From the NCBI RefSeq assembly GCF_002860365.1, contig NZ_NMWT01000028.1:248001-312000 (forward strand): a stretch of 64,000 nt of DNA, written 5' to 3'. Below, piece after piece: positions 17,114 to 26,837 of the stretch (position 1 is its first letter; each line of letters begins with the position of its first letter). The notes below the pieces were generated by a model. That model was not told the origin of the DNA and did not search any database. It saw nothing but the letters and a program-made list of their open reading frames with translations. This DNA comes from Bifidobacterium parmae. Its GTDB lineage: Bacteria; Actinomycetota; Actinomycetes; Actinomycetales; Bifidobacteriaceae. The translations under genes were made by a program, and so were the position numbers.

Positions 17114-17926
17114 TCACTCAGCCTTGGCTTCGCCCTCGGCGGCCGGGGCGGCGGTGGCGTCCTGGTTCTCCAGGAGCTCCTTCTCCCAGGCGGCCATCGG
17201 CTGCTCGGAGGCGCCCTCCTCCTTGGCGGCCTTGCCGGAGCGCTCCAGCAGGCCGTCGGCGACGGCGTCGGCCATGAGGCTGGTCAGCAGCTCGATGCCG
17301 CGGATGGCGTCGTCGTTGGCCGGGATCGGGTAGTCGACGGACTCCGGGTCGGTGTTGGTGTCGACGATGGCGACGACCGGGATGCCCAGCTTGTGGGCCT
17401 CCTCGACGGCCAGCGCCTCCTTGTTGATGTCGACGACGAACATCGCGGACGGGGTGCGGCCCATGTTGCGGATGCCGCCGAGCTGCTTGTTCAGCTTGTC
17501 CTTCTCGCGCTCGAGGAGCAGCAGCTCCTTCTTGGTCAGGCCGGAGCCGTGCACGTCGGAGAAGTCCATCTCCTCGAGCTCCTTGAGACGGTTCACGCGC
17601 TTGGAGACGGTCTGGAAGTTGGTCAGCATGCCGCCGAGCCAACGCTCGGAGACGTACGGCATGTTCACGCGGGTGGCCTGGGCGGAGATGGCCTCCTGAG
17701 CCTGCTTCTTGGTGCCGACGAAGAGCACGGTGCCGTTGTGGGCGACGGTGGTCTTGATGAAGTCGTACGCCTTGTCGATCATCTCGAGCGACTTGAACAG
17801 GTTGATGATGTGGATGCCGTTGCGCTGGGTGAGGATGAACTGCTTCATCTTCGGGTTCCAGCGGCGGGTCTGGTGGCCGAAGTGCAGGCCGGCCTTCAGC
17901 ATTTCGCTCATCGTGATCTGAGCCAT
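17114..17926 (-). CDS. rpsB: 30S ribosomal protein S2
   Basis: This 270-residue small-subunit protein starts [20 protein letters not shown] and carries the S2 signatures [20 protein letters not shown] and [20 protein letters not shown]. The last 40 residues are an Ala/Glu-rich tail, common in actinobacterial S2. The start at 17926 is the family N-terminus; the open frame further upstream is not coding. S2 usually represses its own operon through its leader; a specific S2-binding fold could not be recognised in the 305-bp leader. Confidence 0.98.
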   Translation of the reverse strand: MAQITMSEMLKAGLHFGHQTRRWNPKMKQFILTQRNGIHIINLFKSLEMIDKAYDFIKTTVAHNGTVLFVGTKKQAQEAISAQATRVNMPYVSERWLGGMLTNFQTVSKRVNRLKELEEMDFSDVHGSGLTKKELLLLEREKDKLNKQLGGIRNMGRTPSAMFVVDINKEALAVEEAHKLGIPVVAIVDTNTDPESVDYPIPANDDAIRGIELLTSLMADAVADGLLERSGKAAKEEGASEQPMAAWEKELLENQDATAAPAAEGEAKAE

Positions 17927-18231
17927 GGTGATGCTACCTTTCTTGTCGGTTATTGCCTGGTCATGCGCACCTGCGTGCAGTCCACCCCGTGGTCCACGGG
18001 TGGGGACCGACCGACACAGGCCGTCGCGGGCATGACGCGAATTCTTCGCGCGCCGGTTGACGATATTGGGTGGTCCGGAACGGCTGCGACTCCGTTCCTC
18101 GCCGGTTGGCGCACAAGGCGGCAGGATAGCACACCGCATGGAAAAGGGGACCGTCGGCGCAACAATCGGCCGATGGTCCCCGTTTTCTCCGCGTTCTCCT
18201 CCGCGGCCGTCCGCCCGTTGCGGGCCGGACG
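17927..18231. other. 305-bp intergenic region before rpsB
   Basis: It contains the def terminator (18146-18181) and then about 220 bp that must hold the rpsB promoter and 5' leader. I see no confident promoter hexamers and no protein-coding frame with a plausible start. The last 30 bp before rpsB hold a purine-rich ribosome-binding region (AAAGGTAGCATCACC before the ATG on the minus strand). Confidence 0.5.
18146..18181. terminator. Rho-independent terminator after def
   Basis: A 13-bp stem with one G-U pair (18146-18158 with 18169-18181, GGGGACCGTCGGC/GCCGATGGTCCCC), 10-nt loop, flanked by AAAA on the left and GTTTT on the right. On the minus strand the stem is followed directly by TTTT, a good intrinsic terminator for the fadD-def transcript before rpsB. 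Confidence 0.8.
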
Positions 18232-18717
18232 TCACTTCTGGTGTTCGCGCATGTACTTCAGCGCCGCGCGGCGCTCCTCCTTCTCCAGACGGTCGAGGTA
18301 GACGTGGCCGTCGAGGTGGTCGGTCTCGTGCTGGAGCATGCGGCCCATGAGCCCGGTGCCCTCCAGCACGACCTCCTTGCCGTCGAGGTCGATGCCGCGC
18401 ACGCGCGCGTAGTCGGCGCGGCGCGTCTTGTACCACAGCCCGGGCACGGACAGGCAGCCCTCGTCGCCGTACTGCTCGCCGCGCGTCTCCTCGAGCACCG
18501 GGTTGAGGACGTAGCCGATCTTCCCGTCGATGTTGTAGGAGAAGGCCCTGAGGCTCACGCCGATCTGATTGGCGGACAGGCCGGCGCGCCCCGGGTCGTC
18601 GACGGTCTCGAGCAGATCGTCGACCAGACGGCGCACGGCGGGCGTGATCTCGCAGATCTCGTCGCAGGGGGTGCGCAGCACGGGGTCGGGGACGATGCGG
18701 ATCTCACGGATGGCCAA
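18232..18717 (-). CDS. def: Peptide deformylase
   Basis: This 161-residue Fe2+/Zn2+ hydrolase removes the formyl group from new proteins. Motif [10 protein letters not shown] (Cys ligand) and motif [13 protein letters not shown] (two His ligands and catalytic Glu) are intact. Motif I reads AGLSANQIG instead of the usual GLAAPQ, a variant seen in a subset of deformylases, so the substrate pocket may differ. It starts only 2 bp after the fadD stop and is probably translated by re-initiation. Pairing with an acyl-CoA ligase has no obvious functional logic. Confidence 0.95.
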   Translation of the reverse strand: MAIREIRIVPDPVLRTPCDEICEITPAVRRLVDDLLETVDDPGRAGLSANQIGVSLRAFSYNIDGKIGYVLNPVLEETRGEQYGDEGCLSVPGLWYKTRRADYARVRGIDLDGKEVVLEGTGLMGRMLQHETDHLDGHVYLDRLEKEERRAALKYMREHQK

Positions 18718-18719
18718 GG

Positions 18720-20816
18720 CTAGTTCTCCTCGTTGTCGGTGGTGTCGGTGGCGTTGCGGTCGTCGGCCGGGGCGGCGGGGGCAGCGGCGGCGTCGCTCCC
18801 GTCCGCGCCTTCCGGCTGGCGCTTGATCTTCTCGGACACGGTAGCAAGCGAATCAGACACGTTCTCCTTGGCCTGCTCGTAGGCGGAGCGCAGGCTCTTG
18901 GGGTTGACGGTCTCGGATGCCTGCTTGACGGTCTCGGCGGTGCGCTTGACCGATTCGGTGGTCTTGTCGAGGATGCGCACGGTGGCGGGCAGCGGCTTGC
19001 CGGGGTTGCGGGGCGTGTAGATCTCATGCTCGATCACGTCCTCGTAGCGCTTGAGCACCTTCGGGCGCACGACCTTCATGCTCGGCGTCAGCGTGCCCGT
19101 CTCTTGGCTGAACTCCTCGTCGAGAATCGCGAACTTGCGCACCGATTCGGCGCGCGAGACGTTCGCGTTGGCCTTGTCAACGTACTGCTGGACGAATGCG
19201 CGCACCGCGTCGTTCGCCGCGATCTCGGCCATCGGCGCGTCCTGGTCGAGCCCCTGCGAGGCGAGCCATGAGCGGGTCATCTCCGGGTCGAGCTCGATGA
19301 GCGCGGAGATGAACGGCTTGCCGTCGCCGACGACGACCGCGTGGTCGACGATAGGGCAGGTGGCGATGGTCTCCTCCATCGGCGCGGGGCTCACGTTCTT
19401 GCCGCCGGCGGTGATGATGATGTCCTTCTTGCGGCCGGTGATGTAGACGAAGCCGTCGTCGTCGATCGTGCCGAGGTCTCCGGTGCGGATCCATCCGTCG
19501 GCGGTCTTCGTCTCGGCGGTGAGTTCGGGCTGCTTGTAGTAGCCGAGGAACACGTTCGGACCGGTGAGCAGCAGCTCGTCGCCTTCGCCCTGGCGCACGC
19601 CCATGCCGGGGCCGGGCTTGCCGACGGAGCCGACCTTGTTGGCGTCCTGCCAGTTGACGAGCATCGGGGCGGCGGTCTCGGTCATGCCGTAGCCCTGGAT
19701 GAACGTGATGCCGTCCATGCCGTTGAAGAAGTGCGCGAGGTCCGGGTTGAGCGGGGCGCCGCCGCACGCCAGCCACGCGAGGTTGGGGCCGAGGGCGGAG
19801 CGCACCGACTTGCCCACCGTGCCCATGTAGAACGAGTGCTGGATGCGGGCGAGCGGCGAATGGGCCTTGCCGGCCTGCGTGTCCTTCGACCATTGGACGA
19901 AGTGGCGGTAGGCGGCGGCGAACACGCGTCCGGCGATGCCGTTGCCGGCCTTCTGCGAGGCGGCGTTGTACACCTTCTCGAACACGCGGGGCACGCCGAG
20001 CAGGTAGGTGGGCTTGAACGAGCGCAGGTCGGCGAGCAGGTGCCTGGCCCCGGGGATGTAGCCGACGACGCCGTGGCCGCCGATGGCCACGTACTGGATG
20101 TAGCGGGCGAAGCAGTGCGCCAGCGGGAGGAACAGCAGCAGGCGGTTCGGGTTGTAGAGCATGTCCTCGAGGATGATGTAGCCGTTCTTCACGATGTGCG
20201 TGAAGTTGCGGTTGGACAGCATCGCGCCCTTCGGCTTGCCTGTGGAGCCGGACGTGTAGACGATGGTCGTCATGTCGTCGGCCTTCACGCGCGCGATGGC
20301 CGCGTCGAGTTCCTCGTCGGCGACGTTCGCCCCGAAGTCGGCGACCGCGTCGAGTCCGTTCGCCTTGAAGTTGAACACGTATTCGAGGCTCCTGACCTCG
20401 TCGCGCACCTGTTCGAGGGTCTGCGCGTGCGCCTGGTCGCCGGCGAAGGCGATCAGCGGCGCGGTGTCCTCGATGATCGAGGCGGCCTGGCGTTCCGAAT
20501 CGGTCTCGTAGATCGGCACGCTGACCGCGCCGATGGCCGCGCAGGCGAAGTCCGTCACGCCCCACTCGTAGCAGGTGGCCGAGTAGATGGCGACCATGGT
20601 GCCGGGGCGCACGCCCAATCCGAGCAGTCCCTTCGCCACGGCGCGCACGCGTCCCAGCATCTCTGACGCCGTCACCGAATGCCAGCGGCGGTCGTCGTCC
20701 TGGTATTCGGCGATCTCGTCATCGGGAGCGCCTTCGGCGCGGGCGGCGAGCAGCGAGAAGATCGTGTCGCCGTCGTCGGTCACATACTCGGGGTCGGAAA
20801 TATACTCACGCAACAT
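18720..20816 (-). CDS. fadD: Long-chain fatty acid-CoA ligase, with an amphipathic C-terminal tail
   Basis: This 698-residue AMP-forming synthetase activates fatty acids. The ATP/AMP motif [15 protein letters not shown] lies at about 187-200, followed by [13 protein letters not shown] and the hinge region [20 protein letters not shown]. After the catalytic domain ends near residue 610 there is an 85-residue extension: about 50 residues of Lys/Glu/Thr/Val-rich helix-forming sequence ([20 protein letters not shown]) and then an Ala/Pro/Asp disordered end. The ATG at 20816 is chosen; a GTG two codons upstream is also possible, and neither has a strong ribosome-binding site. Bifidobacteria lack beta-oxidation, so a role in lipid recycling is inferred. 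Confidence 0.93.
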   Translation of the reverse strand: MLREYISDPEYVTDDGDTIFSLLAARAEGAPDDEIAEYQDDDRRWHSVTASEMLGRVRAVAKGLLGLGVRPGTMVAIYSATCYEWGVTDFACAAIGAVSVPIYETDSERQAASIIEDTAPLIAFAGDQAHAQTLEQVRDEVRSLEYVFNFKANGLDAVADFGANVADEELDAAIARVKADDMTTIVYTSGSTGKPKGAMLSNRNFTHIVKNGYIILEDMLYNPNRLLLFLPLAHCFARYIQYVAIGGHGVVGYIPGARHLLADLRSFKPTYLLGVPRVFEKVYNAASQKAGNGIAGRVFAAAYRHFVQWSKDTQAGKAHSPLARIQHSFYMGTVGKSVRSALGPNLAWLACGGAPLNPDLAHFFNGMDGITFIQGYGMTETAAPMLVNWQDANKVGSVGKPGPGMGVRQGEGDELLLTGPNVFLGYYKQPELTAETKTADGWIRTGDLGTIDDDGFVYITGRKKDIIITAGGKNVSPAPMEETIATCPIVDHAVVVGDGKPFISALIELDPEMTRSWLASQGLDQDAPMAEIAANDAVRAFVQQYVDKANANVSRAESVRKFAILDEEFSQETGTLTPSMKVVRPKVLKRYEDVIEHEIYTPRNPGKPLPATVRILDKTTESVKRTAETVKQASETVNPKSLRSAYEQAKENVSDSLATVSEKIKRQPEGADGSDAAAAPAAPADDRNATDTTDNEEN

Positions 20817-20866
20817 GGACACCAGACTATACCCGGTCCGGTATCAGCCATGCCGGAGGGCCCGCG

Positions 20867-21370
20867 TCATCCGATGTCGGCGACCGTGCACATCCACCGC
20901 GACCCGCGCACCTCGAACCTGAGGTTCGACCAGTAGGATTCCCCGCCGACGGACAGGTGCACGGCGAGTTCGAGCGCGACGGCGCTCACCAGCATCCCGT
21001 CCACGGAGAAGGGCACGACCGGCAGGTAGCGCATCCGCGCCCGGTAGGCGTCGTCGACGCGCATCCTGCCGTCCATCATGTACGCCATGGTCTCCAGCTT
21101 GCCGACGCATGACGGCTCCACCGCGCGGCGCAGGATCGCCGGGGACAGGCTGCCGCGCATCACGTCGGCCGCGAGGCACGCGACGCGGCAGCCGGATACG
21201 GCCATCGCGTGCATCTGCCCGTCCGTCATCGCGTCGTCGACGACGGCGACGATGCGGTACGGCACCGGTTCGGCGGACAGTTCGACGTGGATGACGCCCT
21301 CGTAGACGGGCGGCGTGCGGCCGTGCGCGAATCCGGCCGACGGGAAGATGACGTATTGCACTGGCTGCAT
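20867..21370 (-). CDS. Small Rv3235-like (DUF6459) protein of unknown function
   Basis: This 167-residue soluble protein has no signal peptide or membrane segment. The C-terminal half resembles the actinobacterial Rv3235 family: a helical region ADVMRGSLSPAILRRAVEP, then two strands ending in EVRGSRWMCTVADIG, like the family's terminal WxCTAL pattern. The N-terminal 60 residues (MQPVQYVIFPSAGFAHGRTP, then a strand-rich segment) are not recognised. The ATG at 21370 has AAGGAG 8 bp upstream. In other actinomycetes the family lies near secA; here it follows guaB3 past a hairpin. Function unknown; the family match is from memory and moderately sure. Confidence 0.6.
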   Translation of the reverse strand: MQPVQYVIFPSAGFAHGRTPPVYEGVIHVELSAEPVPYRIVAVVDDAMTDGQMHAMAVSGCRVACLAADVMRGSLSPAILRRAVEPSCVGKLETMAYMMDGRMRVDDAYRARMRYLPVVPFSVDGMLVSAVALELAVHLSVGGESYWSNLRFEVRGSRWMCTVADIG

Positions 21371-21442
21371 GGCGGGCTCCTTCGTCCGGGTCTCCCGCCC
21401 GCCCCACACCGGGACGGGCGTGCGACCCATCCCATCATGCGA

Positions 21443-21472
21443 AAGGTCCCGCGTCAACGGACGCGGGACCTT
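21443..21472 (-). terminator. Terminator hairpin after guaB3
   Basis: A perfect 13-bp stem (AAGGTCCCGCGTC/GACGCGGGACCTT) with the tetraloop AACG. On the minus strand it ends in TT and continues TTCGC, a short U-rich tail. It lies 51 bp past the guaB3 stop. Confidence 0.8.
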
Positions 21473-21523
21473 GGTGCATCACCGTGGACAACCCGGTGGA
21501 TAACCGTGCCCTGACGGCGCCTC

Positions 21524-22651
21524 TCAGCGGCGGCCGGCGTACGGCGTGACGACCACGCCGCAACGCTGGAAGTTCTTCACGTCCACGTAGCCGGTGGACG
21601 CCATCGCGCGACGCAGCGCGCCGACGAAGTTCGTGGTGCCGTCGGCCGTGTGGCTCGGACCGAACAGGATCTGCTCGAGCGGCGCGACCGTGCCGACATC
21701 GGTGCGGAAGCCGCGCGGCAGCGTCTGGTGGCGGGCCTCGGCGCCCCAGTGCTTGCCGCGGCCCGGCGCCTCGGCGGCACGGGCGAGCGGCGCGCCGAGC
21801 ATGACCGCGTCCGCGCCGAGGGCGAGCGCCTTGACGAAGCTGCCGGAGTCGCCCATGCCGCCGTCGGCGATGAGCTGCACGTAACGGCCGCCCGACTCGT
21901 CCATGTAGTCGCGGCGCGCCTCGGCCACGTCGGCGATGGCGGTCGCCATCGGCGCCTCGACGCCGATCGTCTGGCGCGTGGCGGACACGGCGCCGCCGCC
22001 GAAGCCGACGAGCACGCCGGCCGCGCCCGTGCGCATCAGGTGCAGGGCGGCCGTGTAGTTGGCGGCGCCGCCGACGATGACCGGCACGTCCAGATCGTAG
22101 ATGAACTGCTTGAGGTTGAGCGGCTCGTGGTCCTGCGAGACGTGTTCGGCGGACACGGCGGTGCCGCGGATCACGAACAGGTCGACGCCCGCCTCGACCA
22201 CGGTCGAGTAGAACTGCTGGGTGCGCTGCGGGGAGAGCGCGCCGGCCACGGTGACGCCGGCGTCGCGGATCTCGTGCAGGCGCTTCGTGATGAGCTCCGG
22301 CTTGATCGGCTCCGCGTAGATCTCCTGGATGCGGCGGGTCGCGCCCTCGGCCGGCAGGTCCGCGATCTCCTCCAGATACGGCTCCGGATCGTCGTAGCGG
22401 GTCCACAGACCCTCGAGGTCGAGCACGCCGAGCGCGCCGAGCTTGCCCATCGCGATCGCGGTGGCCGGGCTCGTCACCGAGTCCATCGGGGCGCCGATGA
22501 CCGGCACGTCGAACTCGTAGGCGTCGACCTGCCAGGACGTGGAGACGTCCTGCGGGTCGCGCGTCCTGCGGGAGGGGACGATCGAGACGTCGTCCAGCGA
22601 GTAGGCCATGCGGCCCTTCTTGCCCAAACCGATTTCAATTTCCTGAGACAT
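21524..22651 (-). CDS. guaB3: GuaB3-type IMP dehydrogenase-related protein
   Basis: This 375-residue TIM-barrel protein matches the actinobacterial GuaB3 group rather than the main IMP dehydrogenase GuaB: it starts EIEIGLGKKGRMAYSLDDVS, contains VSTSWQVDAYEFDVPVIGAP, and lacks CBS domains. GuaB3 proteins were recently linked to GMP-reductase-like activity in some bacteria; the reaction here is not determined from sequence. The ATG at 22651 follows GGAGG with almost no spacer (GGAGGC-ATG), which may mean low translation. It is divergent from icd. Confidence 0.88.
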   Translation of the reverse strand: MSQEIEIGLGKKGRMAYSLDDVSIVPSRRTRDPQDVSTSWQVDAYEFDVPVIGAPMDSVTSPATAIAMGKLGALGVLDLEGLWTRYDDPEPYLEEIADLPAEGATRRIQEIYAEPIKPELITKRLHEIRDAGVTVAGALSPQRTQQFYSTVVEAGVDLFVIRGTAVSAEHVSQDHEPLNLKQFIYDLDVPVIVGGAANYTAALHLMRTGAAGVLVGFGGGAVSATRQTIGVEAPMATAIADVAEARRDYMDESGGRYVQLIADGGMGDSGSFVKALALGADAVMLGAPLARAAEAPGRGKHWGAEARHQTLPRGFRTDVGTVAPLEQILFGPSHTADGTTNFVGALRRAMASTGYVDVKNFQRCGVVVTPYAGRR

Positions 22652-22739
22652 GCCTCCGAGACTAATGCGCGCGCGGGACGGCGGCGCGCTGTGTCCCGCC
22701 CGTCATCTCACATAATCGAACGCCCGCCCGCGGCGTTAC

Positions 22740-22756
22740 ATTCCTGCGCTAGGAAT
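22740..22756. promoter_or_regulatory. Dyad upstream of icd
   Basis: ATTCCT-GCGCT-AGGAAT is a perfect 6-bp inverted repeat ending 34 bp before the icd start and about 90 bp from the guaB3 start. A CATAAT hexamer at about 22710 could be a -10 element for icd, placing the dyad at or after the transcription start, as for a repressor site. Speculative. Confidence 0.3.
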
Positions 22757-22790
22757 GGGCAATGTCTCAACCGAACTGTCAGGAGGAAGC

Positions 22791-24011
22791 ATGGCCAGAA
22801 TCAAGGTCGAAGGCAAGGTCGTCGAGCTCGACGGCGACGAGATGACGCGCGTCATCTGGAAGGACATCAAGAACCGTCTCATCCTGCCGTACCTCGACGT
22901 GGATCTCGACTACTACGATCTGGGCATCGAGAACCGCGACGCCACCGACGACCAGGTCACCATCGACGCCGCGCACGCCATCCAGCGCGAGCACGTGGGC
23001 GTCAAGTGCGCGACGATCACCCCCGACGAGGCCCGCGTCAGGGAGTTCGGCCTGAAGAAGATGTGGAAATCCCCCAACGGCACGATCCGCAACATCCTCG
23101 GCGGCACCATCTTCCGCGAGCCGATCGTCATGAGCAACGTGCCGCGCCTCGTGCCCGGATGGACCAAGCCGATCGTCGTCGCCCGCCACGCCTTCGGCGA
23201 CCAGTACAAGGCCACCGACTTCAAGGTGCCCGGCGCCGGGCGCCTCACCGTCACCTTCACGCCCGAGGACGGCTCCGAGCCGATCCAGCACGTGGTCTAC
23301 GACTACGGCGCCGACGGCGGCGTCGCCCAGGTGCAGTACAACGTCAACGATTCGATCCGCGGCTTCGCGCGCGCCTGCTTCAACTACGGCCTCATGCGCC
23401 ACTACCCCGTGTACCTGTCCACGAAGAACACGATCCTCAAGGCGTACGACGGCCAGTTCAAGGACATCTTCGCCGAGATCTACGAGACCGAATACAAGGA
23501 GCGCTTCGAGGCGGAGGGCCTCACCTACGAGCACCGCCTCATCGACGACATGGTCGCCAGCTCCCTCAAGTGGCACGGCGGCTACATCTGGGCCTGCAAG
23601 AACTATGACGGCGACGTGCAGTCCGACTCCGTCGCCCAGGGCTTCGGCTCCCTCGGCCTCATGACCTCCGTGCTCATGACCCCCGACGGACAGACCGTCG
23701 AGGCCGAGGCCGCCCACGGCACCGTCACCCGCCACTACCGCCGCTGGCTCAAGGGCGAGAAGACCTCCACGAACCCGATCGCCTCGATCTTCGCCTGGAC
23801 CGGCGGCCTCAAGCACCGCGCCGACCTCGACGGCACCCCGGAGGTCCGCCACTTCGCCGAGACGCTCGAGAAGGTCATCGTCTCCACCGTCGAAGGAGGT
23901 CAGATGACCAAGGACCTCGCCATGCTCATCGGTCCCGACGAGCCGTGGCTCGACACCGAGGGCTTCATGGACGCGCTCGACGAGAACCTCGCCAAGGCGC
24001 TCGCCGACTGA
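22791..24011 (+). CDS. icd: NADP-dependent isocitrate dehydrogenase, eukaryotic-like homodimeric type
   Basis: This 406-residue enzyme oxidatively decarboxylates isocitrate to 2-oxoglutarate. It begins [21 protein letters not shown]-like (here [20 protein letters not shown]) and includes [20 protein letters not shown] and [15 protein letters not shown], matching the subfamily that includes cytosolic and mitochondrial IDH1/2 rather than E. coli Icd. In bifidobacteria, which lack a full citric acid cycle, it supplies 2-oxoglutarate for glutamate. AGGAGGAAGC precedes the ATG. It is a single gene, followed 97 bp later by a lipoprotein gene. Confidence 0.96.
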   Translation: MARIKVEGKVVELDGDEMTRVIWKDIKNRLILPYLDVDLDYYDLGIENRDATDDQVTIDAAHAIQREHVGVKCATITPDEARVREFGLKKMWKSPNGTIRNILGGTIFREPIVMSNVPRLVPGWTKPIVVARHAFGDQYKATDFKVPGAGRLTVTFTPEDGSEPIQHVVYDYGADGGVAQVQYNVNDSIRGFARACFNYGLMRHYPVYLSTKNTILKAYDGQFKDIFAEIYETEYKERFEAEGLTYEHRLIDDMVASSLKWHGGYIWACKNYDGDVQSDSVAQGFGSLGLMTSVLMTPDGQTVEAEAAHGTVTRHYRRWLKGEKTSTNPIASIFAWTGGLKHRADLDGTPEVRHFAETLEKVIVSTVEGGQMTKDLAMLIGPDEPWLDTEGFMDALDENLAKALAD

Positions 24012-24108
24012 CGGCGGCACGCGAGGCTCCCCTCGCGGCGGATCCGCGGGGATGCTACTACAATCGACGGCAGTGCAACAGCCCGCCGATCGAAAGGAAT
24101 CCCGTCCC

Positions 24109-25749
24109 ATGGCACTTCGCAGCAGCAATCCCGCGGCACGACTGATCGCCATGGCGGCGGGCGTCGCCATGCTCGTCTCCTGCGCGGCGTGCGGCGCGGC
24201 GCAGGACGGCGCGCAGGGCGACGCCCCGTCATCCGGCGGTGCCGCGGCCACGTCGAAGACGACGGCCGGCAGCGCCGTCATCTTCACGCCGTCGGACGGC
24301 ATCACCATCTCCCAGCGCACACCGCTCAACAAATGGGCGAAGCTGACGCCCGAGATCACGGCGAGGCTCGTCGACGCCGGCATGGCGAAGAAGTCGATCG
24401 AGACGAAGACCTCCTCCGACCTCGACGCGCAGAGCCGCGACGTGCAGGATTGGGTCGTGGACCATATGACCGCCGACGACGCGTCGAAGTCCGGCAAGGA
24501 GGAGGCGAAGCGCACGACGCTGATCGTCGCGCCGGCGGTCCCCATGGATTCGTCGACGCGCCAGTACGGCGACTATGTCACACGGCCGCAATCGGAATCC
24601 TCCTCCGACACGTCGCAGTCCGGTTCCGCGGGCACGGACGCGACGGACGAGGCGGATACGTCCGCGGACGACGCGGCGCAGGACGACGCGTACGCCCGTC
24701 TCGCCTCCGCCCTCCAGCTCGCGCAGGATTCCGGCATGCACGTCATCCTGCTCGCCAACGGGGTGGACGACATCACGCCGGACGCGTTCGTGCGGTTCTC
24801 CACGGCCGAGCAGATCGGCCGCGTGCAGGCGCAGAAGCTCGTCACGAAGCTCGACCTGGCCAAGGCCAGCAAGGACAACCCGAAGGCCGTCGAGGTGTTC
24901 ATCCCCTATTCCGCGGACGCGAAGGACGGCGACGAGACGGCCGACGCCGTCGACGACGACGCCTTCGCACGCGAGGCGTTCGCCGGCATCTGGAAGGTGC
25001 TGCAACCGTACTTCACCCAAGGCAAGGCGTATTCGCCGTCCGGCCTGCTCACCAAGGGCACGTCCGACGACGACTGGAACGACGTGACCGTCGACGCCAC
25101 CGACGAGAAACGCATCACGGCGGAGGTCGACAAGCGCCTGCCGACGAAGAAGACCGCCGACGGCACTTCGTATACGCGCATCGACGGCGTCATCGCGATG
25201 AACGACTATGTGGCGGCCGCGGTGACCGACGAGCTCGACGCGCTCGGATACACCGGATCCGCCGCGGACATCAACCCGCAGATCACCATTTCGGGCATCG
25301 TCGGCAACATCGCCGGCCGCAAGGACCTGCAACGCGGCAGCGTGCCCGACCCCGCGAAGGCCCCCGAGGGCGACGACACGGGTTCGGACGACTCCGGAGA
25401 CGCCGACACGCCCGTGCGGTCCGGCGTCGACGAGACGAACCGCCGCTGGCCGATCGTCACCGGCTTCGGCGGCTACGTGGACACCCTGCCGCAGGTGGTG
25501 AACGGCAAGCAGTGGATGACCGGTCTGGAGAACCGCGTCGCACTGGCCTCCGACACGGCCGAGGTCACGGTGAGGCTCAACCGGGGCGAGTCGCTCGGCA
25601 AGCTCGCCTACGCGTCGAAGAAGAAGGCTCCGGGCGCGTTGAAGAAGACGACCGTCGTGGAGGAGGAGCCGCTCGCCGTCAGCGCCTCGAACCTCAAGGC
25701 CACGCTCATCGACCCCGGCTACATCACCATGGCCGACGCCGGCCTGTGA
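24109..25749 (+). CDS. Lipoprotein with a sugar-type periplasmic-binding fold, orphan solute-binding protein
   Basis: This 546-residue protein has a lipoprotein signal (MALRSSNPAARLIAMAAGVA, lipobox LVSC with Cys25 as acyl site), then two lobes resembling type I periplasmic sugar-binding proteins: SGMHVILLANGVDDITPDAF, KAVEVFIPYSADAKDGDE, RIDGVIAMNDYVAAAVTDEL and QITISGIVGN. A Ser/Thr/Asp-rich insert lies around residues 160-200, and an Asp/Gly linker (about 415-440) precedes a C-terminal part. No ABC permease or ATPase is adjacent. It may bind a sugar or signal and act with a distant transporter; this is inference. The ribosome-binding site is AAAGGA. A strong terminator follows. Confidence 0.75.
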   Translation: MALRSSNPAARLIAMAAGVAMLVSCAACGAAQDGAQGDAPSSGGAAATSKTTAGSAVIFTPSDGITISQRTPLNKWAKLTPEITARLVDAGMAKKSIETKTSSDLDAQSRDVQDWVVDHMTADDASKSGKEEAKRTTLIVAPAVPMDSSTRQYGDYVTRPQSESSSDTSQSGSAGTDATDEADTSADDAAQDDAYARLASALQLAQDSGMHVILLANGVDDITPDAFVRFSTAEQIGRVQAQKLVTKLDLAKASKDNPKAVEVFIPYSADAKDGDETADAVDDDAFAREAFAGIWKVLQPYFTQGKAYSPSGLLTKGTSDDDWNDVTVDATDEKRITAEVDKRLPTKKTADGTSYTRIDGVIAMNDYVAAAVTDELDALGYTGSAADINPQITISGIVGNIAGRKDLQRGSVPDPAKAPEGDDTGSDDSGDADTPVRSGVDETNRRWPIVTGFGGYVDTLPQVVNGKQWMTGLENRVALASDTAEVTVRLNRGESLGKLAYASKKKAPGALKKTTVVEEEPLAVSASNLKATLIDPGYITMADAGL

Positions 25750-25770
25750 CCGCGCCTCGCGCCGAATACG

Positions 25771-25810
25771 TCGAAGGCCCGCTCTCCCCGAACGGAGAGC
25801 GGGCCTTCGA
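25771..25810. terminator. Bidirectional terminator between the lipoprotein gene and era
   Basis: A perfect 17-bp stem (25771-25787 with 25794-25810, outer arm TCGAAGGCCCGCTCTCC) and 6-nt loop in the 76 bp between convergent genes. It is one of the strongest hairpins in the window, although no U-run follows on either strand. Confidence 0.8.
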
Positions 25811-25825
25811 CGTCATGTCGGAAAG

Positions 25826-26836
25826 CTAGAAGCCGAGACGTTCCAATTGCTTGGGATCGGACTGCCAGCTCTTGGCGACCTTGACGTGCAGGTCGAGGCG
25901 CGCCTTCTGCCCGACGATGCGGTTGACGGGGGTGCGCAGCTTCTTCTTCACGGCGGTCAGGTTCCTCGCGCCCTTGCCGATGATGATCGGCTTCTGCGAG
26001 TCGCGCTCCACGTAGATGGAGACGCGCACGTCCGCCTTGCCGTCGTAGGCCTCGCCGGTCTCGTTGTCCTCCGGATAGTCGATGGAGTCGACGACGACCG
26101 CCAGCGAATGCGGCAGCTCGTCGTCCAGCTGTTCGAGAAACGCGCCGCGGATGAGCTCGGCGATCGTCTCCTCGGGACGCTCCTCGCTGATCTGCTCCTC
26201 CGGGTACATCTGCGGGCCTTCCGGCATGTGCTCGACGAGCACCTTGCGCACCTCGTCGACGTTGTCGTGCCCGAGGGCGCTCACCGGCACGATGTCCGCG
26301 AAGTCGGCGAACCCGTCGATCTCGATGAGCTTGGCGACGAGCTGCTCGCGCGTAAGCTCGTCGATCTTGGTGACGACGGCGATCAGCGGCACCTTCCACG
26401 CGAACGTGCCGTCGTCGCGCTTCACGGCGAAGTCGGAGCGCAGACGGGACAGGATGCGCTTGTCGCCGGGGCCGATCTCCTGGTCGGCGGGCAGCAGGAA
26501 CGCCACCTCGTCCACGTCGGACAGGCTTTCGTCGACGATGTCGTTGAGCCGCTGGCCGAGCAGCGTGCGCGGACGGTGGATGCCGGGCGTGTCGACGAGC
26601 ACGAGCTGCGCGTTCTCGGTGGTGAGGATGCCGCGGATCGCCTTGCGCGTGGTCTCGGGACGGGACGACGTGATGGCGATGCGCGTGCCGATGAGCGCGT
26701 TGATGAGCGTGGATTTGCCGACGTTCGGCCGGCCCACGACCGCCACGAATCCGGAACGGTACGGCTGCGCCCCGCGGCGGTCCGCGCCGTCGTCCGCGGT
26801 CGTGTTCTCGTTCGTCGATACGGCGGTGTCGGTCAT
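25826..26836 (-). CDS. era: GTPase Era
   Basis: This 336-residue GTPase binds the 3' end of 16S rRNA during 30S maturation. G motifs are GRPNVGKST (G1), DTPGIHRPR (G3) and VTKIDEL (G4); the C-terminal KH domain ends in DSQKPIIIGKGARNLTAVKK. The N-terminal 25 residues before SGFVAVVGRPN are a disordered extension. It starts 1 bp after the stop of the CNNM gene, with GGAG supplied by that gene's last codons, so it is coupled. It is last in phoH-ybeY-CNNM-era. Confidence 0.97.
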   Translation of the reverse strand: MTDTAVSTNENTTADDGADRRGAQPYRSGFVAVVGRPNVGKSTLINALIGTRIAITSSRPETTRKAIRGILTTENAQLVLVDTPGIHRPRTLLGQRLNDIVDESLSDVDEVAFLLPADQEIGPGDKRILSRLRSDFAVKRDDGTFAWKVPLIAVVTKIDELTREQLVAKLIEIDGFADFADIVPVSALGHDNVDEVRKVLVEHMPEGPQMYPEEQISEERPEETIAELIRGAFLEQLDDELPHSLAVVVDSIDYPEDNETGEAYDGKADVRVSIYVERDSQKPIIIGKGARNLTAVKKKLRTPVNRIVGQKARLDLHVKVAKSWQSDPKQLERLGF

Positions 26837-26837
26837 G

